Assembly (NCBI GenBank): GCA_963930775.1
Contig: OZ005689.1
Location: forward strand, 21,085,262-21,149,261
Direction: 5' to 3'
DNA length: 64,000 nt
Source: Cliona cf. orientalis
Lineage: Eukaryota; Porifera; Demospongiae; Clionaida; Clionaidae
Shown here: positions 33,901 through 43,523 of the stretch, piece after piece
How positions within the stretch are numbered: position 1 is the first letter of the stretch
Layout: each line of letters opens with the position of its first letter
Program-made: the position numbers and the translations under genes
The notes under the pieces: model-generated
Database searches by the model: none
The model's input: the letters and a program-made list of their open reading frames with translations, nothing else
What the model was told of the DNA's origin: nothing

Positions 33901-34227
33901 TATTATTATGCTGTAAAACAAAGGTAAATGATATAATAATTCTCACTGTGGAAATACTTTTATCTCTAGACACAGTACTGTATACAATGAATTAATTGTC
34001 TATTCATATCAACATGTTCATTCACGCACTCAATGCACACATACAATTAATCAATTAGGGAATCTCATTCTCACGGTGGGAATAGTTTTTATCTCTAGAC
34101 ATAGTACTGCATACAATGAATTGATAATTATTGTCTATTCATATCAACATGTTCACACACGCACACTCATACATACAAAATACACACATACAATGTACTG
34201 CCACCATATTATTATGATGTTAGTACA

Positions 34228-35494
34228 TCACTTACCATTCAGTCGCAGTTGTTCGGTGAGCATTTGACTAGTAGCTGATGATGGTGGTGGTGGACACTGC
34301 TCTGTTGACACTGCCTGACTAGTAGTTGACGGTGGTGGTGATGATGGTGGTGGACACTGCTCTGTTGACACTGCCTGACTAGTATTCAACGGTGGTGGTG
34401 ATGATAACATCAAGCGATTGCAGCAGACACACGTGTAATCTGGCCCTTCTTTAGTAGCTGCAATAAAGGCTTGAGAAGCTTGTGAGATGCTGCTGGGAGT
34501 ACATTTCTGTTTGATACGGCATTGCTTCTTTGCTTGAGCTTCCCTTGACGCTTAGTAGCCTTTCCTTGAGCTTCTCTCTCTCTGTAGTCAGCGGACTGAC
34601 GCTTGGTAGCCATGGCTTGAGCTTCTTTCTCCCTGTAGTCTACGGACTGACGTATGGTAGCCTTAGCCAGAGTTTCTTTTTCTCTGTAGTCCAAGGGTGT
34701 AGATAATGGGGGGGCTAGGGGGGCTGAAGCCCCCCCCCCCCAGATTTTTCATCATAAACTATGTATAATCAAGGGCTTATCGAGCCACGGCTAGATAAGC
34801 CCTTGGTATAATACTTTAATTTTCGCAAAAAAAGGGACGAGCCACTTAATTTATTTAACACCACTGCTAGGGTGATATTAGATAATCTAATATTAGGAGT
34901 GGTCACAAAATTGGGCGTGGCAACACAAGCCCCCCACTACGAAAAAGTTATCTACACCCATGTAGTCTGTGGACTGACGCTTGGTAGCCATGGCCTGAGC
35001 TTCTTTTTCTCTGTAGTCAGCGGACTGACGCTTGGTAGCCATGGCCTGTGCTTCTTTCTCCCTGTAGTCAATGGACTGACGTATGGTAGCCTTAGCCAGA
35101 GCTTCTTTTTCTCTGTAGTCAGCGGACTGACGCTTGCTAGCCTTAGCCAGAGCTTCCTTCTCTCTGTAGTCAGCGGACTGACGCTTGGTAGCCATGGCCT
35201 GAGCTTCCCTCTCCCTGTATTCAGCGGACTGACGCTTAGTGGCCTTAGCCACCGCTTCTTTCTCTCTGCAGTCAACGGACTGACGCTTAGTAGCCATAGA
35301 CGAGGCAGACTGCCGTCTCCTACTGCACACAGAATGCCAGTGGCATTTCATAATAAAAATTATTATTATGATCCCATGTCCGTAAAGATACGCATCAGCA
35401 CTCACCTATCCTTCTTAGCTTTTTTATTTCAGTTTCAAGCTCGATCATTTCTCGAGCTTTCAATGAACGCTTTCGCTCTCTACTCAATTCCATC
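34228..35494 (-). pseudogene. Helentron copy 1: N-terminal exons with 17-residue repeats
   Basis: Exon 1 is 35494-35406 (MELSRERKRSLKAREMIE), ending at a gtgagtg donor as in copy 2. Exon 2 (about 35330-34228) encodes at least nine copies of a ~17-residue repeat of the type MATKRQSADYREKEAQA, highly charged and probably helical. A G-run MITE (34692-34961) splits the repeats. After KQRSNAVSNRN the DUF6570-like region seen in copy 2 is deleted; sequence jumps from CVCCNRL-type codons to the Pro/Ser linker with repeated VSTEQCPPPSS. Copy 2 has five repeats, so the array is expanded here. Confidence 0.75.
34692..34961. mobile_element. G-run MITE with 6 bp target duplication, copy 2
   Basis: GTAGTC at 34686-34691 and 34962-34967 flank inverted ends caagggtgtagataa and ttatctacacccat. 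G7 and C10 runs lie next to the left end, and C6 near the right. It sits in the coding repeats of the Helentron and matches the element at 7611-7894 in ends and layout. Confidence 0.85.
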
Positions 35495-35594
35495 TTGATG
35501 AACAGTCAGAGTTGAATTTCTTCTTAGAAACAAAGCGGTAGCGCACGTGCATGCATAGTTTCAAATACTGGACGGTGTCCTCCCTCGACTGACG

Positions 35595-36873
35595 ATGGCT
35601 CACTGGAATGCCTATTACGAAAGTTCTCAAACAAGTGACGACCAGTATCCTTCACTATCAACTACAGTTAGTGCTGCAGCGAGTCATTTTAAGTCAAGAA
35701 TGCCAGGTGATGAATTTGGGCATGCTGCGGCCAATATCTCGGGCACGTTTACAGGATCTCAGCCACGAAGGATGATGATGCAATCTGGATACAACCAGCA
35801 TTTTGAAAAATTTTACTGCACTGCCAGTGGACCTGCTGATGCCTACTGTGACACAGAAGAGGTGGGCTCCCTAGTCAATGTATAGCATCAGGTGCACATG
35901 TATGTGTATCAGTAATGGTGTGCGTGTGCCTATGTATTGTATCAATGTTTCAGTCGCATGCTTTTTACTGTGATAGTTGTGTGTGCACATCATTTTCCCC
36001 TGAAGTACCTAATTAATGCACATCACGATAACCCTTGTAGGGTGATTTCAATGAGGAGACTAATGCTGACAATGATATTCAGATCCTGGATGACAACCAT
36101 TTTAAGGCTCCGCCCCAAAGCCCCTGTTCTAGCAGCGTTGCATATACACTGAAGATCATTCATCCCTGACGCAAGACTTCCGATAAAGCCAGAAAGTGGG
36201 ATGTTGATGTCTTGTTCACTGACATTGCTGACTTGAAACGTCGATTGCTACAAGAAGATGATCTGGATGATATTCACGATGGTGAGGAGTTGACATTTGG
36301 CTATCTTCAACCAGGTCATGGTATCAGAGGGCGTCAATTCTCCTTACTGAATTCCAGTGATCTATCTGCTATGTATAGCATCCATCATGGAAGAAAGCAG
36401 ATAAATATGTGGGCCAAGATCAGCAAGATAAAGGCTGCACCACCACCTCAAAAACGTCAGTGTAGAGTGCCGGTCACAGAATCATTGGGCAGACGTCTAT
36501 TGCTGCTGGTCCATCGAAATACATAGCTCAGCAACAGAAAATGACACAATTAGAAGTGATAGTGAGTGAGCTGTCGGAGCAACATGGAAATTCGTACACT
36601 ACTGAACAGGTACGAGCTTGGGCTCACATGTTGCAAATGAAAAAGCACGATTCATACGAGGAGCCTCCCAAGAAGCCATTCTTCAAAACCGCTGAGAAGG
36701 GCGCTCCCTCAAAGGCATCTGATACTATGTCTCCTGGTAAGAGAATCCAGTATCGGTCACAATGCATCGACCAATTAGACAAGTGGCATGATCTCAAGGA
36801 ACGTGGTATTATTACTGACAGCCAGTATGCTGAAATGCAGGATACAATTCTGCCTGACATAAAGAAATTTTGA
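35595..36873 (+). pseudogene. Partner gene of the DD34E transposon, copy D (broken)
   Basis: Exon 1 starts at 35595 (MAHWNAYYESSQTSDDQYPS), Ser/Tyr/Gln-rich, and ends near 35860. Exon 2 starts after the ag near 36040. The beta-grasp-like domain begins AYTLKIIHP and is followed at once by TGA (36169-36171), then runs DLKRRLLQEDD..GYLQPGHG..SDLSAMYSIHHG. A frameshift lies near 36470; the downstream frame has QVRAWAHMLQMKK, PPKKPFF, SPGKRIQYRS and the SHOCT-like hairpin LDKWHDLKERGIITDSQY, ending 36873. It converges on the transposase at 38207-37032 with 158 bp between stops. It is closer to copy A than to B or C. Confidence 0.6.
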
Positions 36874-37031
36874 CTCTCGAGTATGTAGCTAACCTGTTCA
36901 CTGTGCGCTGTAAACTAATCCTCACTCAACTTGACTATGAGCATTGATTTACTTCGGAATCTGTGATTTTTCTAATCAACACAATACAAATTTAAAATCA
37001 TTCTATCATAAACTTTGTATATAAATGATAG

Positions 37032-38207
37032 CTAATAATAGCCGCTGTGATTTATCCATTGCTGACACATTTCAACTGTTAAGCTTTTTAATGCAGCATT
37101 TATTGTAGGTTTTGGATCCTTCACTGATTGAAGCAATTCATCGTGATCTTTCAAATAATATTTAACGTAGCTAAACGTTTCCTCTATTGGATTTAGATCC
37201 AGATTATATGGAGGTAAATAGATTACTAAAATTCCAGCATCATTAAATGCCTGTTTAACATCAGCTGTGTGGTGCACTGAGCAATTACCGTATTTCCTGC
37301 CATGGCGAGATTTAATTTCAAGTCGCTGCACCCTGCGGCGAAATTTCGAGGGCGGCGACTAGTCCACTCACCCGCCTCACGCCTGCGCACTCGTCCATTT
37401 CGATAGTGCAAATCGTGCGCGTGCGCCTGCATTCCGTGTACTTTGAATCTGACGGCCCTATTCCATGCGGCGAGATTTCGAAGAAATACGGTATCTAAAA
37501 TCATAATGGACTTTCGGATTGAACCATCGAATGGCTCCATCTCAGGAATGAGTGTACCATGAACAAATTCCAAAAATGTATCCCCATTCACACTGCCAGT
37601 AGTTAAATCAGCTCCAACATATCCATCTGTCGATATTGCAGCGAAAGCAGATACTCTCCTACCACGAGCAAGAAAGCAATGATAATGAGGAGTCAGACCG
37701 CTAAGTTCATAACCGAATTTGCGGATATGATTCCTCGCATCACTTCCGGTCTCATCAACCCAAACAAAACATCCAGGATCAAATTGCGATACTTAAGCAA
37801 TGAATGCCGCTTGAAATTCCATGCATCGTTGTCTTGCCACCTGCCTTGCCTTCTTCCTATATCTTTTCAGGATTCTACACACCATTGCCCCTGATACCTT
37901 TACTCTTGTTGCTTCATAAATCCCATGACAGATTTCACTGAGGTATAAGCATGGATTTTCAGATATCAGACCAATTATGAGCAATTCATGCTGATCATCA
38001 GTTACACGAGCAATTTGGCTGTGGTTGAGGATCAACTTTTCCAGTCAGTTCGAATCGTTTAAAAATACGATGGGTTGTACTCACTGCAATTTGTAGATGA
38101 TGTCGAGCAACTTCTCGAAACTGTCTCTCCATACCTAATCGTTGCCAAACTACCCTCCATCTGATGTCACGGGTATAGGGTGTCTTTCGACCTGGTTCAG
38201 CTGACAT
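37032..38207 (-). pseudogene. DD34E transposase, copy D (MITE-split, frameshifted)
   Basis: Starts MSAEPGRKTPYTRDIRW at 38207. The HTH region shifts frame near 38030. A stop lies near 37793, just before the codons for FVWVDETGSD. The middle part has NGDTFLEFVHGTLIPEMEPF and SIMILD, where a 208 bp MITE (37286-37493) separates the second catalytic Asp from the NCS.HH that follows in other copies. It then continues VIYLPPYNLDLNPIEETF with the catalytic Glu and ends at 37032. Very close to copy A in sequence (MSAEPGRK, NG.TFLEF, SGYY end), so the two are subfamily sisters. Confidence 0.8.
37286..37493. mobile_element. Short TA-flanked MITE (208 bp) inside a transposase
   Basis: TA at 37286-37287 and 37492-37493 flank ends CCGTATTTC. 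A second inverted block (gcggcgagattt and its complement) lies just inside. Leaving it out keeps the transposase frame across the second catalytic motif. No ORF. Confidence 0.85.
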
Positions 38208-38368
38208 TGTGAGTTTGAATTAACCACCAGTAGTTGTACATATGCGCGAAATGAACACCCGCCCACACGTGCGCGCATGCGAGCTCGAGTGTGCTACGCC
38301 CGGGCCCGTGGGGCCCCGGCCGGCAGCCCGCTGTTCGAAGGGAAGTGAAATAAACTGTATGTACGTGT

Positions 38369-38509
38369 ATGGCGTTTCTGCATACCCGAAAATCAATTAA
38401 ATGGACCTGGGAGGAGCTGTTCGAAATGAACGTCAAGATCAAGTAGGAGTTGAATTTCGTTACTGACAACGACAGCCGATTGTTCTTAGATGCCCAAGAA
38501 GCTAAAAAG
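38369..38509 (+). other. Possible orphan first exon
   Basis: ATG at 38369 followed by codons for MAFLHTRKSIKWTWEELFEM and ending at aag|gtgagc, a good donor. There is one in-frame TAG in the middle. No following exon was found. It could be a decayed first exon of an element gene. Low certainty. Confidence 0.25.
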
Positions 38510-38539
38510 GTGAGCGAACGTACAGTAGATCAATGAATT

Positions 38540-38857
38540 TATCTGTATCTAGGTAGAGAATTCTAATTACCGCCCATAGCAACGGGCTCCGTGTATGGCG
38601 GCTGTGCCGACTAGGTGGGTCAAAATGAAGGCTTATTTCGCCTTCGTATAGCACGACCAGCCTCTGTAGAAGACGGCAACAGTTAGAAGTGTTGTTCGAC
38701 ATGTATATGACAAAATCTGGACTTTGACAAATTTCAACCTGAGCTACTAAAAACGCGCATTGTGCAAATCGCGCACGGATCCCATACATACATACATACA
38801 TACATACATACATACATACATACATACATACGGAGGTTTTTCCCAAATCCGGTCACA
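38540..38857 (-). mobile_element. Solo end of the TGTGACCGG-TIR family (4)
   Basis: Read on the minus strand from 38857: tgtgaccggatttgggaaaa, cctccg, then an inserted (tatg)n microsatellite (38787-38830), ggatccgtgcgc and about 250 bp matching 10070-10345. Homology to 43010-43060 (ctagcaacgagctccgta-like) marks it as the same subterminal region as in the full element. Confidence 0.65.
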
Positions 38858-39220
38858 TATGTGTACCATCAGTTGGTACGTGTATAATATGCACCATTAG
38901 TGTGTGAGTGTGTGTGTGTATATATTATGTGTACCATTAGTGTGTGTGTGTGTACCATCAGTGTGTGTACGCCGTGTGTGTGTATATATAATTATGTGTA
39001 CCATCAGTGTGTGCGTATGTGTATATATTATGTGTACCATCAGTGTGAATGTGTGTATGTGTATGTGTACGTGTATGTATATGTGTACCATCAGTCGGTG
39101 CATGTATAATATGCACCATTAGTGTGTGTGTGTGTGTGTATATATGCACCATCAGTGTGTGTATATATATTATGTGTACCATCAGTGTGTGTACGCCATG
39201 TATGTGTATATAATATTATA
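38858..39220. repeat. Minisatellite of tgtgtaccatcagtgtg units, left block
   Basis: About ten imperfect units of gtgtaccatcagtgtgtg mixed with tatata and a variant tataatatgcaccattagtg. It ends directly at the left TIR of the 39221 element; the same units start again at 43271. Confidence 0.9.
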
Positions 39221-39730
39221 TGTGACCGGATTTGACAAAACCCTCCGTATTGGATTTTTCAAAAAAATTGCAATCGCGATGCAGATTGCTAATATGACCT
39301 TTGAACTAATTGTGTAGCAACTTTGAAAGCGCTCGCATGCGTAGTTTTGAAGTTATGAACGGTTTTGTGCGCTTGCGCTGGAATTATTAAATTTGAGAAA
39401 TCACGCCCTAAATGCGTTGCTATGCACGTCATGTTCAATATCCGTATACTATCCGCATACGCGCGCGCATTGCGCATTATGTAATGGATCAGCTGACTTT
39501 CATGTAACACAAAGACCCCAGTCAATTGAAGATCGAAGGAAAGGCAGCCAACCAGGAATCCAAAGAGCACCGAAGCGCCAAGTAAGTACACTGTTCTAGG
39601 AGGAGGAGGGGGGGATCATTTCCTCCCTTTATTTATTTTGTGTGTGTGTGTGTGTGTGGCTTTTAGCCACTTCGTACTTGGTACATACAGATCAATGATA
39701 GCAAAATACAAGTATTATGAGTAAGACTGT

Positions 39731-42700
39731 TCACTGCCGACGCTTTCGCTTAGGCGGTGGAGGCGTTGAGTGCTCTGGCTGAGTCGGCTCCGGGCAGACA
39801 AGGTCTCGGCAATCTGTAGGACAGAACTCCGTGATCTTATCGAAGAGGTACTGCTGCCGTTCGAGTGAGAGCCCTGGCGGGGGGATGACGGGAGGGAGGT
39901 CGGTCTGCTTGGGCTTCCACGTATAGTCTTGGAGCAGATTTATCTCTCTCTCTGGGCTTGTGACAGAGTCTTTGACTGTTGCAGTGCCTGGCTTGAGGTG
40001 AGAGAATGTATGGTGGTGCATCCCCTTGATACCTTTGAGTGTTGTTTGCCGGAAGGGGTTGTTAAAGTATTGTGCCCAATCGTAGGTTGGTACAATGACT
40101 TGACCGTCCTGTGTGCCCACCAGCTGAGCGTGATTGACCACAGCTGAGCTCTCCACCACCTTGACGATATCATCAAGACACCCAATTTTCGTCCGACGGA
40201 ACGCTTGCTTAAAAAGCCCAAGTCGGGCGAAGATTTTGTGTGACCGACTATAAGGAACGAGACTGTGATACTCCTGTTTAAGCCAGCCATCACCCTCCAG
40301 CACAGGTACAGCATCACAAACCGGTTCTTGTTTTGTCCGGAGCAGTTATCACAGTGGACATGGAGGTTAGCCTCTCCCAAGTTGTGGGTTTGCAGGAAAT
40401 GGTGGAGCATGCTAATAATGTTATTAGCACCCTTTCCTGTGTTTACTGCCTCATCAATGAGGTAGTTAACCTGTAGAAAGTAATAATGTATGTATGATAC
40501 ATGCATGCAGGCAATCTGGTACTGATCCCACGCACCTGCCTCGGAATCGCCTCACAACACACCCCAAAGATTGCACGCTTGCGGGGTGTGAGAAAATACA
40601 TCGGCCCGGGCTGCTGAGGATCACTGGGATAGTGCACCTATTGATTTATATGTACATGTAAATTAATTTATATAAGTTTAGCTGCCTGTACTTGTTGGGC
40701 CATGTCTAGACTGAAGTGCATTTCAATCTCGTGGGATAGGGGTGGTAAGCAAGAGCCTACAGGAGGAACTCGGAGAGAGCCATCAACAGTAAAGGTGGTT
40801 CTAAGCACTTCTTTTGAGGCCTCAATAGCACTCCTATAGTAGGACCTCTCTTGGGTAGCCAGGCGAAGGTGTTCCCCTGCATCTTTGAGCACCTGTGATT
40901 CAATGCAAATGATAATGCCACCCATATAATACTGGAGCTTAGCTACTTGGGACTTGGCCGAATCAGGTGTATTTGCCGCCCTCATTATTGCCACGCTATT
41001 TTGTTGGCATACCCAGCATAGGTCAGACATCGGCTTCATAATGATGATGTGAGGCACCAACTGACGCCAGAGGGAACAAAACGTGTTGTATGCAGCTGCC
41101 TTGACGCTAGCTTCATCTGCCGACAACTTATACTCAGCCCACACAGCCTACAATGTAAGTGAACATTACATGATCACGCACACACGTCCCATGCATGCAT
41201 CACGTATACATGGTGTATAGTGTGGCTTGAATGCGTCATGTATACGTATTTTGTGTGTGTGTGTGTGCGTGTGTGTGCGTGCAGATGTATTGTGTGTGTG
41301 TGTAGGGGGTGTATTATACATGTAGTGTGTGTGTGTGTAGGGGGTGTACATACACGTGTGTGTGTGTGTGTGTGCAGGGGGTGTACATACATGACCCCCT
41401 GCACACACACACAATACGTACACACACACTTACATGTATATGCACCCCCTGCATTCAAGCCACATGTATGTACACCCCCTGCACACACAATACGTGCACA
41501 CACACTACATGTATGTACACCCCCTGCACATACACACACACAATACGTACACACGCACTACATGCATATACAAGTGTGTGTGTGTGTGCAGGGGGTGTAC
41601 GTGTGTAGGTGTGTGTGTGTGTGTAGGTGTACGCCTTGTGTATCTACGTAGAGGATGGGTATGTTTATGTGTGCATGTACTCGTGTACATACCTATTATG
41701 TATGTGCTTCTATGTTATGGTGAGTGTTTGCAAGTGTATGTACCTTCTTTGTTGTACTAGATGGCAGGAGCTGGATGGTATCACGCTTATATCCCGGGAT
41801 GCGACCAGGCAGGAGAATGGCATTCTTTTCTGCATAGTTGGTCATGAAGGTGACCAAACTCTTAACCTCATCGATTGTGAGTGCATGTTTGGGCCTTCTC
41901 CTGCAGTTGCCATGTATCCTGGTTGTTAGGCCGGAAGCAAGAAAGCTGGCTTTCACATTTTTGAAGCGGTCTAGCCCTGTAACACACTAAGGTAATGTTG
42001 TACCTTTTTTATTGTACCCCATCTTACCAATGCCATGCAGTTTTAGGAATGTTTCCCTGCAGGTTGGCACCCCATGATGGTGAAAACCCATGGTGGTACG
42101 CTGCCGCTGTGATGCTTGTCTGTGAGCATCGGTCTGGGAGGAGTCTTTCAGGAGAGCTGCTATCTGGCCGAGGATAACCAGATCCAACTCTGACCTGCTC
42201 AGCTCTGCGCACTGCATCCTGGATGCCTCATACTGCTCCCGAGAGAAGGATGTGTAGCAGGGCTTACCACCATTCCGTTTACATCCACACCCTTCCTCCA
42301 GGAATGCCATGAGCTTTGGGTCTGTGTCAGTCTGTGTATTAGTTTGTATAAGTAAATCATGCACTGACTATAAATGATGTTTAAATTAATACAGTGTGTG
42401 GTGTTTCCTCCTGCAGAGTTGTGTCGGGTTCTTCAGGCGGAGCTGGGGTTGTGCGAGGATCTGGCCTAGCTGACTCAGGCAGAGATGGGGCTGTGCCAGG
42501 GTCTGGAGACTGGTCCAGCAATTCTGGTGGTACCTGGCGAACAAGACTAACCAGGTCTGGGTCCTGAATTAGAGGCTCTTCTCCCCCTCCATCATTATCA
42601 GAGTCATAGCTAGGAATCTCTGTATTATAGCTAGCTTAATATTGTGTACAGTTGAATGTATGGTAATTCTATTTTGTACCGTTTGTGTTGGGAAAGAGCT

Positions 42701-43007
42701 CATCCTCTTGCTCTTCTATAAATAGAATTTTATCATTGGGTAAGGACCGCCTCGTAAGCTATTAACTCTTTCACTTACCGTCACTATCAGTAGGGTTATC
42801 CCCACAAAGGTATTCAGTGACGAACTCCGTGAGGGCGTGGCTATCGCAGTTTCCGAATAGGGCGCAGCTCTCTCTGACAAGAGCGTTCAAAGAACGAGCG
42901 ACTTCTCTGTCGTTTGACATCGTCGAGAGAAAACCGAGTAGGAACGATCCAGCGGCTGCCTCGTTCACAGGTGTTGGTGAGCTTACCCCCGCACGCGCGC
43001 TTTTCAA
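39731..43007 (-). CDS. DUF7869-like putative transposase, eight exons, one frameshift
   Basis: Exons, from GT..AG signals: 43007-42779, 42717-42681, ~42622-42394, ~42369-42004, ~41977-41745, ~41151-40693, 40637-40537, 40473-39731. Features in order: an acidic Pro-rich N-terminal part; a Cys motif (EEGCGCKRNGGKPCYTSF) in exon 4; CRETFLKLHGIGK; SDLCWVCQQN in exon 6; and in exon 8 HVHCDNCSGQNKNRFVMLYL, then VSFLIVGHTK. The last two are the hallmark of proteins I recall as DUF7869, widespread in invertebrates. DNCSGQNKN plus GHTK.SPD could be a nuclease-type core; that is inference. A frameshift lies near 40220, right after GHTKSSPDLG, and the C-terminus (FRQTTLKGIKG...KRKRRQ) continues in another frame. 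Its place inside TIRs suggests it is the transposase. Confidence 0.65.
41220..41660. repeat. GT/CA minisatellite with G5 runs in alternating orientation (intron)
   Basis: Units of gtgtgtgcagggggtgtacatac appear forward at about 41300-41390 and 41570-41630 and reversed (tgtacaccccctgcacacac) at 41395-41540, giving a long imperfect inverted structure. It lies in the intron between exons 5 and 6 of the DUF7869-like gene. ORFs across it are artefacts. Confidence 0.85.
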
Positions 43008-43267
43008 TTAGCGTCCCTAGCAACGAGCTCCGTACACTATGGATTGTATGGCGCTGTTCGAACTACATGTCTGGATGTTTCAGCTTGGACTTGGCTTACT
43101 GGTGAGAATTACGGTCTATAACTACTACACCATACAGAACAAAGGTCAGCGCTTCTATCTGTGTCGAAATTTCAATTTTGATAGTATACCACCCAAGATG
43201 CTATAAACGCCTATAGCAAAAATCGCGCGCGGGTCCCATATGGAGGGTTTTGTCAAATCCGGTCACA

Positions 43268-43436
43268 TATATTTGTGTACCATCAGTGTTTGTCTATATG
43301 TGTACCATCAGTGTGTGTGTGTATATGTGTACCATCAGTGTGTGCGTGGTGTGTGTACTTTATCAAACTTGTGTGCTGTGTGTGTGTGTGTGCGTGTGTG
43401 TATGTATGTATGTATGTATGTATGTATGTATGTATT
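43268..43436. repeat. Minisatellite continuation and tatg microsatellite, right block
   Basis: gtgtaccatcagtgt units resume at 43275, 43306 and 43330 and are followed by a tg tract and (tatg)n to about 43436. This is the right half of the repeat interrupted by the 4.05 kb transposon. Confidence 0.85.
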
Positions 43437-43523
43437 CATACATGTATGTCAGTTCCAGTTGCTATACTTTCAGCATCTTGTGTTTATACAGCTACTTTCT
43501 TCACTCAATCAGCCATTCAAATA

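Larger units (their letters stand above)
17922..35560 (-). mobile_element. Helentron copy 1, torn apart by nested insertions
   Basis: Minus-strand pieces match the plus-strand Helentron at 46516-54533: N-terminal exon and repeats (35494-34228), Rep region (33813-31674), endonuclease (21195-20465), and the 3' non-coding part down to about 17922. Inserted between them are the G-run MITE, a piggyBac, a Tc1-like MITE, a piggyBac-like MITE that itself holds the LTR element, and a Penelope-like element. The PIF1-type helicase (about 1.8 kb in copy 2), the OTU and the DUF6570-like parts are missing. The 3' end is set by the last shared bases with copy 2 (tagagctcatagagcacatacc). Confidence 0.75.
39221..43267 (-). 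mobile_element. 4.05 kb TIR transposon with a DUF7869-like gene
   Basis: Ends 39221-39250 and 43238-43267 are 30 bp inverted repeats with 29 of 30 matches, beginning tgtgaccggatttgacaaaa. TATA lies outside both ends, a possible 4 bp (or TA) duplication. On both sides the flanking DNA is the same gtgtaccatcagtg minisatellite, so the element has inserted into that repeat. One eight-exon gene fills it on the minus strand, starting 260 bp inside the right TIR. A possible small plus-strand exon ending at gtaagtac lies near 39480-39585. Confidence 0.8.

Noticed and set aside
34872-35498. 208-codon plus-strand frame with repeated SGLTLGSHGLSF
   Set aside because: Antisense shadow of the Helentron N-terminal repeats, and it runs through the inserted MITE.
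38897-39182. Several overlapping open frames rich in Thr/His or Cys/Val
   Set aside because: Products of the gtgtaccatcagtg minisatellite; no start context or homologue.
41166-41760. Six overlapping open frames with Cys/Val or His/Thr repeats
   Set aside because: They arise from the GT/CA minisatellite in an intron of the DUF7869-like gene.
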